Of a stretch of DNA of 64,000 nt, positions 43,832-54,229 are shown one piece after another. Location of the stretch: NCBI RefSeq assembly GCF_042660705.1, contig NZ_JBHSUQ010000001.1, one strand, 5' to 3'. Origin of the DNA: Undibacterium_A arcticum (lineage in GTDB: Bacteria > Pseudomonadota > Gammaproteobacteria > Burkholderiales > Burkholderiaceae_D). The translations under genes were made by a program, and so were the position numbers. Each line of letters starts with the position of its first letter. Within the stretch, counting starts at the first letter, position 1. The notes under the pieces are model-generated. The model ran no database searches and was not told the origin of the DNA. It saw only the letters and a list, made by a program, of their open reading frames with translations.

Positions 43832-44305
43832 CGCATCACCCCCGACTGGAAAAGCCTGAAATATACCGGCCCAATGTGACTGATACATGACCGACGCATG
43901 ACAATTGCATGACCGACAATATTTTTTACACGCTCGCCGCCAAGTCGCCTCGATGGCCTGATTCAGACTGGATTGGTGGCGCATCGACCGCCGTGACCGG
44001 AGCAGAGGATGCCGATTTCAATGGCGCCGGGCGGGAAACTGTCTGGTCGCGGCGCCGCGGCGCGATGGCTTGACGGCGACGCGCGGCGGGCACCCGATGA
44101 ACCAGCACAGCGGCCGGGATCGACCGCGTATGCGTCGCAATTGCAGGGGCGGTTGTGACGATCGCAGCGACGTTGCCAGGACCGGCGGCGAACCGGCACG
44201 GCGCCAGGCCGAGACCAGCCACCGATGCAGGATGCAGGATGCAGGACTACACCAGCGCGTGCCAAGGTCTGGTACGACCTGGCGCGATCGGGTGCGCAGC
44301 GGTCA
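43832..44305. other. Intergenic region carrying the Pho boxes
   Basis: About 470 bases lie between the phosphatase operon and the lytic transglycosylase gene. The proximal 90 bases hold the Pho-box tetrad. Open frames in the rest have no recognisable product or start site, and I see no gene there. Confidence 0.55.
43875..43914 (-). promoter_or_regulatory. Double Pho box (four PhoB half-sites)
   Basis: On the minus strand four 7-mers, GGTCATG, TGTCATG, GGTCATG and AGTCACA, recur at an exact 11-bp period with 4-bp spacers. This is the geometry of PhoB binding sites (consensus CTGTCAT half-sites), here two adjacent boxes. The tetrad ends 44 bases before the start codon of the lipoprotein phosphatase, a normal position for overlap with the -35 region. 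Confidence 0.85.
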
Positions 44306-44932
44306 TCAGGTCTTGAATTCCCAGCGCTTCCAGGCCGCCAGCACCGCGTTCGGATATTCGGGCCGGCCGCGGCTGCCGTTGTAGCGGCCCAGCGCCAGGT
44401 ACAGGTTGCCGCCTTCCATGTCGACATACATGCGCAGGATCGCGCAGCCGTAACGCAGGTTGGCTTGCATGTTGAACAGTTTCTTGCTGTCGCTATCGCC
44501 GACCACCCGGGTCCAGAACGGCATGACCTGCATATAACCGTGCGCGCTGACCGACGACAGCGCGTATTTGCGGAAGGCCGACTCGACCTGAATCAGGCCC
44601 AGCACCAGCGCCGGGTCCAAGCCTGCGCGACGGGCTTCGTACCAGGCGGTTTCCAGAAATTCGATGCGCACCTGCGGATCTGGCAGCTTCTTTTTCAGGC
44701 GCTCGGACATCTCACCGAGCCAATACAGATACCGGATGCGCTCGTTGATGTCGCCGAATTTCGGCTTCGGTGGCCGGGCGTCGGCGATCGCGTTGGACAA
44801 GGCGAGCCGCATCGCATCGGCGATCGCCTCTTCCTTCTGGTTGCCGGCTTGCGCACTGCCGGCACCGGCCAGCAGCGCAGTCAGGCAGACGGCGCCCGCC
44901 AGCAGCCGCGACCAGCCGGCCCGGCGCCTCAT
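44306..44932 (-). CDS. Lytic transglycosylase (SLT domain)
   Basis: This secreted peptidoglycan lyase has a signal peptide (LLAGAVCLTALLAGAGSAQA) followed by a Goose-lysozyme/SLT domain. The catalytic Glu is in GLIQVESAFRKYALSSVSAHGYMQVMPF, the standard ES...GLMQ-type motif with GYMQ here. The ending RYGCAILRMYVD and ALGRYNGSRGRPEYPNAVL is typical. I start at ATG 44932 (MRRRAGWSRL); an upstream ATG at 44968 is possible. It follows proS on the same strand with a 130-base gap. Confidence 0.9.
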   Translation of the reverse strand: MRRRAGWSRLLAGAVCLTALLAGAGSAQAGNQKEEAIADAMRLALSNAIADARPPKPKFGDINERIRYLYWLGEMSERLKKKLPDPQVRIEFLETAWYEARRAGLDPALVLGLIQVESAFRKYALSSVSAHGYMQVMPFWTRVVGDSDSKKLFNMQANLRYGCAILRMYVDMEGGNLYLALGRYNGSRGRPEYPNAVLAAWKRWEFKT

Positions 44933-45098
44933 CGGTACGCCCCGCCAGCCGGCCGATGCGCTCGCCATTGATGCGCAAATTGCGGCTCAAATTGCGGCTC
45001 AAATTTGAAAATAACGGGAGTATCAGGCAAAACCATTGTTATCCCGCCCGATTTCATTGCGGGATAAAAAATACTGAGGGACAGTATTTTTGACGAGC

Positions 45099-46823
<1,725 letters not shown>

Positions 46824-47032
46824 ACGGTGAATTCTTTTTAAAAAGAGAGAGTTATAATCAACTCAATTTTAAAGGATTAGCTGGCTGATGCGCCTTTACT
46901 TTACACATTTGTGCACAATTTTGATGCCTGCCCGGCATGGTTCGCGTTGCAAGAAAATCATCCCAATGCGCATTCTTGAGCAAAATAACATGTATTGAAG
47001 GCCGCCCGGTCGCAGAAAGTTTGAGGTGCACT

Positions 47033-47626
47033 ATGCTGGATCGTGAAGGGTTTCGCCCTAACGTCGGCATCATCCTGCTTAACACCCAGAACGAGGTGTG
47101 GTGGGGCAAACGGGTGCGCGAGCACTCATGGCAGTTTCCGCAAGGGGGCATCAAATACGGCGAGACGCCGGAGCAGGCGATGTACCGGGAGCTGGAAGAA
47201 GAAATCGGGCTACGCCAGGAGCATGTCAAGATCGTCGGTCGCACCCGCGACTGGCTGCGCTATGAAGTGCCCGACCATTTCATCAAGCGTGAAATCCGCG
47301 GTCATTATCGCGGCCAGAAGCAGATCTGGTATCTGCTGCGCATGGTCGGGCGTGACAGCGACATCAACCTGCGCCTGACCGACCATCCGGAATTCGACGC
47401 CTGGCGCTGGCACGACTATTGGGTGCCGCTGGATGTCGTAATCGAATTCAAGCGCGATGTCTATGAACGCGCGCTGAAGGAGTTGTCGCGCTTTCTGGCG
47501 TGGCCGGCGCAAACAGTACAACACCGCAATGTGGCGCGTTATCTGCGGCAGCCGCATGGACCGAAGGTCGCGATCGCGGAGGACATCCGGCCCGAGCCCT
47601 TGCCCTTGAAGACGCAGAATGACTAA
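47033..47626 (+). CDS. rppH: RNA pyrophosphohydrolase
   Basis: This Nudix enzyme removes 5'-pyrophosphate from mRNA and triggers decay. Start is ATG 47033 (MLDREGFRPNVGIILLNTQNEVWWGKRVREHSWQFPQGGI), giving 197 residues. The Nudix box GGIKYGETPEQAMYRELEEEIGL is complete. The RppH-specific YxxPxxxxxR-like segments and WRWHDYWVPLDVVIEFKRDVY are present. The divergent proS-rppH arrangement is common in betaproteobacteria. Confidence 0.96.
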   Translation: MLDREGFRPNVGIILLNTQNEVWWGKRVREHSWQFPQGGIKYGETPEQAMYRELEEEIGLRQEHVKIVGRTRDWLRYEVPDHFIKREIRGHYRGQKQIWYLLRMVGRDSDINLRLTDHPEFDAWRWHDYWVPLDVVIEFKRDVYERALKELSRFLAWPAQTVQHRNVARYLRQPHGPKVAIAEDIRPEPLPLKTQND

Positions 47627-47726
47627 TCATCGCGGTACGCGGCGCCGGCAGGCGCTGCGATCCGGTACCCGCCGTGCCGGCAAAGCGGCCCGATGGAACA
47701 ACCTCCGCGCAACGGGTTGCCCCTCC

Positions 47727-48857
47727 CTACACCAACACCATATTGTCGCGATGAATCAGCTCAGGTTCTTCGACAAACCCCAGAATTCCGGCGATCTCGC
47801 TCGACGCATGGCGCATGATGCGACGCGCCTCGGCGCTGCTGTAGTTGCACAGTCCGCGCGCGATGGCGCGGCCGCCCGGGTCGACGCAGGTGATCACTGC
47901 GCCGCGACCGAATTCGCCATCGACCGCGGTCACGCCGATCGGCAACAGCGACTTGCCTTCTTGGGTCAGCTTCTGCACCGCGCCGGCATCGAGCACGACC
48001 CGGCCGACTGTTTGCAGGTGATCGGCCATCCATTGCTTGCGCGCGGTCAGACGCCCGGTTTGCGCAGTCAACTGGGTACCGATCGCTTCGCCGGCCGATA
48101 GCCGGCTCAGCACATCTTCTTCGCGGCCCCACGCGATCACCGTGTGCGCGCCGGAGCTGGCGGCGCGCTTGGCGGCCAGGATCTTGGTCAGCATGCCGCC
48201 GCGCCCGATACCGCTGCCGGCACCGCCGGCCATCGCCTCCAGCGCGACATCGCCGGCCTGTGCTTCATGCACCAATTTCGCATCCGGATGCTTGCGCGGA
48301 TCGGCGCTGTACAGCCCGCGCTGGTCGGTCAGGATGATCAGGGCGTCGGCCTCGATCAGGTTCGCGACCAGTGCGCCCAGCGTATCGTTGTCGCCAAACT
48401 TGATCTCGTCGGTGACGACCGTGTCGTTTTCATTGATGATCGGCACCACGCCCATCTGCAGCAGCGTAAACAAGGTCGAACGCGCGTTCAGGTAACGCTC
48501 GCGGTCGGCCAGATCGGCATGCGTCAGCAGGACCTGGGCAGTATGCAATTGGTGTTGGCGGAAGCTGGTCTCGTAGATGTGTGCCAGCCCCATCTGGCCG
48601 ACCGCGGCGCAGGCTTGCAGCTGGTGGACGCCGGTTGGCCGGCGCTCGAAGCCGAGTCGCTGCATGCCTTCGGCGATCGCGCCGGAACTGACCAGCACCA
48701 CCTGCTTGCCGAGTCCGCGCAGATGGGCGATCTGCATGGCCCAGTTGGCGATCGCGGCGTGGTCAAGACCCTTGCCGTCGTTGGTCACCAGCGATGAGCC
48801 AACCTTGACGATGATACGTTGCGCGCTTTGAATGACGGAATTCATGCTGGAATCCAT
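47727..48857 (-). CDS. proB: Glutamate 5-kinase
   Basis: It phosphorylates L-glutamate in the first step of proline synthesis. The amino-acid-kinase domain has IIVKVGSSLVTNDGKGL, LVSSGAIAEGMQRLGF, NENDTVVTDEIKFGDNDTLGALVANLIEAD and the GRGGMLTKILAAKRA loop. A C-terminal PUA domain (SLLPIGVTAVDGEFGRGAVITCVDP...) completes 376 residues. Two in-frame ATGs (48857 and 48845) are each preceded by ATTCCAGC, neither with a good Shine-Dalgarno, so the start is uncertain by four residues. It lies downstream of obgE on the same strand. Confidence 0.95.
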   Translation of the reverse strand: MDSSMNSVIQSAQRIIVKVGSSLVTNDGKGLDHAAIANWAMQIAHLRGLGKQVVLVSSGAIAEGMQRLGFERRPTGVHQLQACAAVGQMGLAHIYETSFRQHQLHTAQVLLTHADLADRERYLNARSTLFTLLQMGVVPIINENDTVVTDEIKFGDNDTLGALVANLIEADALIILTDQRGLYSADPRKHPDAKLVHEAQAGDVALEAMAGGAGSGIGRGGMLTKILAAKRAASSGAHTVIAWGREEDVLSRLSAGEAIGTQLTAQTGRLTARKQWMADHLQTVGRVVLDAGAVQKLTQEGKSLLPIGVTAVDGEFGRGAVITCVDPGGRAIARGLCNYSSAEARRIMRHASSEIAGILGFVEEPELIHRDNMVLV

Positions 48858-49104
48858 GCTGGAATGTATGCGGTTATGGATGGCTCAATCATGCGAACTG
48901 GCACGGCACAAAGAAAATCGACGCTGGTCGCTGATGCTGCCTCGGTGCGCCGTTGATCCGGGTTCGGACAACGGATCGAACGACATTGATTCAATGACGC
49001 CCGTTCGCCCCCTTGACTCCGTCCACCGTCCGCTCAGGGCGAACGGATGTGGATCTGAGCGCAATACCGGACGTAACACCGGGCGCACTGCCGCGCCCGG
49101 ATCG

Positions 49105-50212
49105 CTACTCCATGAGCTTGAAGCGCGGATCGTCCGGATCGATCGAATTAATGCCGCGCGCCTCCTCGGTCATGCTGGTTTCCTCGGCCCGGTGCTCGTT
49201 CTGCTTTCTCGGCCAAATGGGCGTAAATCGCCATCACCAGATCCTCGCAGCCGTCACGATTCAGTGCCGAAATCTCGAATACCGGCGCCTTCCAGCCGAA
49301 GCGCTTGACGAAGTCCTTGACGCGCTTTTTGCGCTCGTCTTCCGGTACCACGTCCAGCTTGTTCAACACTAGCCAGCGCGGCTTCTCGACCAGCGCCTCA
49401 TCGTATTTCTTCAATTCCTTGACCAGCGCCTTGGCTTCCTTGACCGGATCGACCGTGTCGTCGAACGGCGCCAGGTCGACCACATGCAGCAGCAAGCCGG
49501 TGCGCTGCAAGTGACGCAGGAACTGCACGCCGAGGCCGGCGCCATCGGCCGCACCTTCGATCAGACCCGGAATATCGGCGATCACGAAGCTCTTTTCATG
49601 GCCGACCCGCACCACGCCCAGATTCGGATGCAGCGTGGTGAACGGATAGTCGGCAATCTTCGGACGCGCGTTCGATACCGCCGTGATGAAGGTCGATTTG
49701 CCGGCATTCGGCATCCCGAGCAGGCCGACGTCGGCCAGCACCTTCAGTTCGAGCTGCAGCTCGCGCCGCTCGCCCGGCTTGCCGTCGCCTTTCTGGCGCG
49801 GTGCGCGGTTGGTCGAGGACTTGAAATGGATGTTGCCCCAGCCGCCCTCGCCGCCCTTGGCCAGCAGCTCGACCTGGCCATGTTCGGTCAGGTCGGCGAT
49901 GATTTCGCCGGTCAGGTGGTCGGCAATCAGGGTGCCGACCGGCATGCGCAGCATGATGTCGTCCGCGCCCTTGCCGTAGCAATCGGCGCCGCGGCCGTTT
50001 TCGCCGTCGCGCGCCTTGTGCAGCTTGGAATAGCGATAATCGACCAGGGTATTGATATTGCGATCGGCCACGGCCCAGATGCTGCCGCCCTTGCCGCCAT
50101 CGCCGCCGTCCGGGCCACCGAAAGGCCTGAATTTTTCACGACAAAAGGAGGCGACTCCATTGCCGCCGTCGCCGGCAATGACTTCGATTTTTGCTTCGTC
50201 GATAAACTTCAT
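49105..50212 (-). CDS. obgE: Obg GTPase, frameshifted near the C-terminus
   Basis: This essential ribosome-associated GTPase acts in 50S assembly and the stringent response. The glycine-rich Obg fold (FIDEAKIEVIAGDGGNGVASFCREKF ... PFGGPDGGDGGKGG) is followed by the G domain with G1 GMPNAGKST, switch FTTLHPNLGVV, DIPGLIEGAADGAGLG and NKLD. The open frame ends at 49148 with a nonsensical tail. The other frame downstream of 49205 reads NEHRAEETSMTEEARGINSI and then DPDDPRFKLME before a stop at 49105, a typical acidic Obg C-terminus. One surplus base in the T-run 49205-49207 explains the switch. The repaired length is about 368 residues. Confidence 0.9.
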
Positions 50213-50231
50213 GTTGTGCCGCCATAAAACT

Positions 50232-50260
50232 AAAAAGGCTCTACCAGGGGCAGAGCCTTT
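50232..50260 (-). terminator. Rho-independent terminator of rplU-rpmA
   Basis: On the minus strand AAAGGCTCT-GCCCCTGGT-AGAGCCTTTTT forms a 9-bp stem with a short T-run. It sits between rpmA and obgE, so obgE may depend on read-through or its own promoter. Confidence 0.7.
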
Positions 50261-50370
50261 CGATGGAAGGCTTGCGCCTTACAATATGCTTGAAACACCA
50301 ACCGAGACGGGGCTTGCAGTCTTAGCGCGAGGCGCTGCCGATGCCGGCCGAGCCGTACTCAGACAGATGC

Positions 50371-50627
50371 TTAGGCAGGTACTACGGTCACGAACTGGTT
50401 CTGATTGGCGCCCTTGACGACAAACTTTACCTTGCCGCCAACCAGCGCGAACAGGGTGTGATCCTTGCCCATGCCGACGTTTTCGCCAGCGCGCACCGGG
50501 GTGCCGCGTTGACGAATGATGATGCCGCCTGCATTGATGGATTGACCACCGTAGACCTTAACGCCAAGTCGCTTTGACTCGGAATCGCGGCCGTTGCGCG
50601 TAGTGCCGCCGCCTTTTTATGTGCCAT
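50371..50627 (-). CDS. rpmA: Ribosomal protein bL27, frameshifted near the N-terminus
   Basis: This component of the 50S subunit sits near the peptidyl-transferase centre. It starts at ATG 50627 with MAHKK. The following frame must shift to read GGGTTRNGRDSESKRLGVKVYGG and then QSINAGGIIIRQRGTPVRAG, VGMGKDHTLFALVGGKVKF and a stop at 50371, a complete bL27 of about 85 residues. The T-run 50614-50618 (plus strand) has five bases where six are needed for the codons Lys-Lys-Gly. Because bL27 is normally required for growth, a sequence error is far more likely than a broken gene. Confidence 0.92.
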
Positions 50628-50677
50628 TTGAGACTCCTTGGTAACTGGTTATTGCTGCTAACGCTCGATGGCTGAGA

Positions 50678-50989
50678 TCAAGCGTTGATCGAAACGATCT
50701 GGACTTCCGTATAATTTTGGCGATGGCCTTGATGTTTCTGGTAATGCTTACGACGACGCATCTTGAAAATCTTGACCTTATCGTGACGACCTTGCGCCAC
50801 TACCGTAACCAGCACCGTTGCACCTTCGACCAGTGGCGCACCAAATTTAATGGTGTCACCTTCGCCCACTGCGAGCACTTGATCAAGTGTGATTTCGGAA
50901 CCAATGTCAGCCGGTATCTGTTCTATTTTGAGTTTTTCGCCAGCAGCAACTTTATATTGTTTGCCACCGGTTTTTATGACCGCGTACAT
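50678..50989 (-). CDS. rplU: Ribosomal protein bL21
   Basis: This 103-residue 50S protein binds 23S rRNA. It starts at ATG 50989 (MYAVIKTGGKQYKVAAGEKLKIEQI) with GAGG about 8 bases upstream; the longer open frame has no site. The C-terminal signature KIFKMRRRKHYQKHQGHRQNYTEVQI is complete. It is first in the rplU-rpmA operon, 50 bases upstream of rpmA, under the promoter at 51070-51098. Confidence 0.97.
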   Translation of the reverse strand: MYAVIKTGGKQYKVAAGEKLKIEQIPADIGSEITLDQVLAVGEGDTIKFGAPLVEGATVLVTVVAQGRHDKVKIFKMRRRKHYQKHQGHRQNYTEVQIVSINA

Positions 50990-51069
50990 GTGAAACCTCA
51001 TCGAAAAAATTGAAGAAACTTTCTCTCGCCGACCCGCCGGATAGGCAGACGGAATCGGGAAAACCTCCA

Positions 51070-51098
51070 ATTATACATGGACTTATGTTTGCGGTCAA
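51070..51098 (-). promoter_or_regulatory. Strong sigma-70 promoter of rplU-rpmA
   Basis: On the minus strand TTGACC (51093-51098) and TATAAT (51070-51075) are separated by exactly 17 bases, a near-consensus promoter. It lies about 80 bases upstream of the rplU start. Confidence 0.88.
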
Positions 51099-51445
51099 AA
51101 GTGCGGAACCTGGCCGCAGCGCGGTGCTCCTGCGGACCCTGTCGGCGTCGCCAAGCGACGCCAAAACGTCAATTTATGGCACCGGCGGCGCCTGCAACGA
51201 TCGCCGACCGAGCCCCTGAACAGAAAACATACTGGCCACTGTATTTTTACAGACCCATAAAGTTCTTGCGAGAAATGCGTGATTTGGCAACATACTCTCC
51301 AAAAAATTCATTGCCGCGGCGGCGGTTGCGGGGCGCGCCGCGGCCGCCGCTGTCGCTCCGGCCAGAATTTGATTCCATGCCGGGCCTGTCCAAGCCGGCC
51401 GCGCATCGTATAATCCCGGCACACTCGATTCCTTGCAGGTTCGCC
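51099..51445. other. Intergenic region between divergent rplU and ispB
   Basis: About 350 bases hold no gene I can support. They contain a GC-rich imperfect hairpin near 51315-51355 and the ispB promoter near 51386-51414. Confidence 0.5.
51386..51414 (+). promoter_or_regulatory. Predicted promoter of ispB
   Basis: A perfect TATAAT (51409-51414) lies 17 bases after CTGTCC, a weak -35 match. The predicted start of transcription is about 25 bases before the TTG start codon. Confidence 0.55.
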
Positions 51446-52435
51446 TTGTCCGCCACTACCCACAGCACCGCCCAAGACCTCATTTCCCAGTCGATCGTCA
51501 CCGATATGGAGGCCGTCAATCTGGTGATCCGCGACAGACTGCATTCCGACGTCAGTCTGGTCAACCAGATCGCCGAATACATCATCAGCGCCGGCGGCAA
51601 GCGGATTCGACCGGTACTGGTGCTGCTGGTGGCCAATGCGTATGGCTACCAGGGGCGCCACCACCATGACTTGGCGGCGGTGGTCGAATTCATTCATACC
51701 GCGACTCTGCTGCACGACGACGTGGTGGACGAGTCGTCGATGCGGCGCGGCCGCCAGACCGCCAATGCACTGTTCGGCAACGCAGCGTCGGTACTGGTGG
51801 GTGACTTCCTGTATTCGCGCGCTTTCCAGATGATGGTGGCGGTCGACAATGTCCGCGTGATGCGGATTCTGGCCGATGCGACCAACGTGATCGCCGAGGG
51901 CGAAGTGTTGCAGTTGTTGAACATGCATGACCCGGACGTCACTGAAGAGCGTTACCTGCAGGTGATCCGCTCCAAGACTGCGAAACTGTTCGAGGCAGCA
52001 TCGCAACTCGGCGCGCTCGTTTCCGGTGCCGGCGAGGCGCAGATCGAAGCCGCCGCCGAATACGGCCGCTCGCTCGGCACTGCGTTCCAGTTGATCGACG
52101 ACGTGCTCGATTACACCGGCAACGCCGAACAGATCGGCAAGAACGTCGGCGACGACCTGCGCGAAGGCAAGCCCACGCTGCCTCTGATTTATCTGATGAA
52201 ACACGGCACCGCGGAACAGCGCGAACTGGTGCGCGCCTGCATCGAGCACGGCGACGAAAACCAGTTCGATGCGATTCTGGCCGCCATCACCAGCTCCGGC
52301 GCACTGGCCTATACCCGGCAACAGGCCGCGCAGGCCAGCGCGCGCGCAGCGGCGTCGATCGCATCCTTGCCAGATGGTCAATACAAGGATTCTTTGTTAC
52401 AATTGTGCGCATTCGCGGTGGATCGTAATCATTAA
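51446..52435 (+). CDS. ispB: Polyprenyl (octaprenyl) diphosphate synthase
   Basis: It builds the long isoprenoid side chain of ubiquinone. Two aspartate-rich motifs are visible: LLHDDVVDESSMRRG and QLIDDVLDYTGN. GGKRIRPVLVLL is the conserved N-terminal substrate site, and NVGDDLREGKPTLPLIYLM follows the second motif. I use TTG 51446 (LSATTHSTAQDLISQSIVTD), with CAGG upstream, giving 329 residues as in relatives; the open frame extends further upstream, past the predicted promoter, with no sensible product. The tRNA-Pro gene follows immediately. Confidence 0.93.
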   Translation: MSATTHSTAQDLISQSIVTDMEAVNLVIRDRLHSDVSLVNQIAEYIISAGGKRIRPVLVLLVANAYGYQGRHHHDLAAVVEFIHTATLLHDDVVDESSMRRGRQTANALFGNAASVLVGDFLYSRAFQMMVAVDNVRVMRILADATNVIAEGEVLQLLNMHDPDVTEERYLQVIRSKTAKLFEAASQLGALVSGAGEAQIEAAAEYGRSLGTAFQLIDDVLDYTGNAEQIGKNVGDDLREGKPTLPLIYLMKHGTAEQRELVRACIEHGDENQFDAILAAITSSGALAYTRQQAAQASARAAASIASLPDGQYKDSLLQLCAFAVDRNH

Positions 52436-52463
52436 GCCGGCACGATGATGCGCCCGCTGCCGT

Positions 52464-52540
52464 CGGGGTGTAGCTTAGCCTGGTAGAGCGCTACGTTCGG
52501 GACGTAGAGGCCGGAGGTTCGAATCCTCTCACCCCGACCA
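52464..52540 (+). tRNA. tRNA-Pro (anticodon CGG)
   Basis: This is a 77-base cloverleaf. Acceptor stem CGGGGTG pairs with CACCCCG and is followed by encoded ACCA. The D-arm starts AGCTTAGCCTGGTAGAGC. The anticodon stem CTACG/CGTAG carries loop TTCGGGA with anticodon CGG (decoding CCG). The T-arm is GGAGGTTCGAATCCTCT. It lies between ispB and the CorC-like gene on the same strand. Confidence 0.97.
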
Positions 52541-52590
52541 ATCCTGCAGCACCACTTGCACCCCCTTTTCAACTACCTGACGGTGACCCT

Positions 52591-53957
52591 TTGGATGCCG
52601 TGCCCTTGTGGGTGCAAATTCTTGCACTCTTTCTACTGATCTTCCTGTCCGCGTTTTTCGCAATGGCCGAAACCGCGCTGATGGCCGCCAACCGGCATCG
52701 GCTGCGCCATCTTGCCAAACGCGGCAGCAAACGCGCCGCCACCACGCTGTGGCTGCTCGACCGCACCGACAAGGTGTTGTCGCTGGTGCTGATCGCCAAT
52801 ACCCTGATCAATGCGATGGCGACAGCGCTGGTGACGGCGATCGCGATTTCGACCTTTGGCAATCACGAGCGGGTGCTGACGATGGCGACCGGCACGGTGG
52901 CTTTCTGCTGATCGTATTTGCCGAAATCTCGCCGAAGGTGATCGGCGCCACCTATCCGGAGCGCATCGCGCTGACCAGCAGCATGTTGCTGAAACCCTTG
53001 ATGGCGCTGGCCAAGCCGGTAATCTGGTTCGTCAACCTGTTCGTGTCCGGCCTGCTCAAAACACTGCACATCAAGACCGGCAAGGCGGCCCACGAGCAGC
53101 GCCTGTCGCCGGAAGAGCTGCGCTCGATCGTACTCGAAGGCGGCAATTTCATTCCGCAAAAACACAAGAGCATCCTGCTCAACCTGTTCGATCTGGAGAC
53201 CATTTCGGTCGAGGACATCATGACTCCGCGCTCCCAGGTCGAGGCCCTGAACCTGGCCGTGCCAGTCGAGGAAATCAAGCGTCAACTGACCACCTGTTAC
53301 CACAACAAGCTGCCGGTGTACGAGGGCGAAATCAACCGGATCGCCGGCATCCTGCACGTGCGCAAGGCGGTCGCGCTGCTGAATCAGGAAGAGGAACTGA
53401 CGGTCGACCATTTCCGCGCATTGCTGACGCCGCCGTATTTCATCCCCGAAGACACCGGCGTGTTTACCCAGCTGCAGTATTTCCAGGAAAATCGCGAACG
53501 GCTCGGCATCATCGTCGACGAATACGGCGAGGTCCAGGGCCTGGTCACCTTGGAAGACATCATCGAAGAGATGATCGGCGAATTCACGACTTCGGTGCCG
53601 GGTGCCGCGCGTGCCGATGCATTCGGCTGGGACGAGGATGGCGCATGCCTGCTGGAAGGCACGACCACGCTGCGCGACATCAACAAGCGCCTCAACCTGC
53701 ATCTGCCGGTGGATGGACCGAAAACGCTGAACGGCTTACTGCTGGAACTGCTGCAGGACATCCCGGAGGCCAACGTCAGCCTGAAGCTCGGCCAGTGCAT
53801 CATCGAGATCGTGCAGGTCCAGAACCAGGCGATCAAGGTGGTCAAGCTGATCCGACTCACCGACACGCTCCAAAACCCCTCAAATCTGATCAAACCGCAA
53901 TTTCAACGCCTTTGCGCGTCCGCCGGACTGGCGGGATCGCAGCGAAAAATGCGCTGA
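52591..53957 (+). CDS. HlyC/CorC (CNNM-CBS) family protein, interrupted by one frameshift
   Basis: This is an integral membrane protein with cytoplasmic CBS domains, related to Mg/Co efflux and haemolysin-like proteins. The CNNM/DUF21 region starts VPLWVQILALFLLIFLSAFFAMAETALMAANR. The frame breaks at the T-run 52902-52904 (one T missing): upstream ends GTVAF, downstream continues LLIVFAEISPKVIGATYPERIALTS. Two CBS motifs follow (ISVEDIMTPRSQVEAL ... KLPVYEGEINRIAGILHVRKAV and GIIVDEYGEVQGLVTLEDIIEEMIGEF), then a CorC_HlyC domain (LLEGTTTLRDINKRLNLHLP). TTG at 52591 is the likeliest start but is weakly supported. Confidence 0.86.
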
Positions 53958-54229
53958 CCGACACCAGATTTTGCCGGACTTTCAGCGTCAATTGCGCGCA
54001 ATTGACCAGGCAGCGGGTGACACCGTGCCCCCTCGGCGGTTTTAACAGCCGATTCTCTGTCAGCCCGACGGGCTACCAAGTGACTTTTTGGCAAAACTAT
54101 CGGCTCTTGGCGCAACAAACCGATCGACGGGGATCACAATATCTTTACAAAACAGATGCCTGTAGGCATCATCTAACGCAATTCCGACGTTTTTTGTCCG
54201 GCTCTCGGCTCTATTTTTAGCGATTTTTT

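Noticed and set aside
43926..44222. Small minus-strand gene between the phosphatases and the transglycosylase
   Set aside because: Low-complexity Ala/Arg/Pro composition, no ribosome site, and it lies just beyond the Pho boxes; it looks non-coding.
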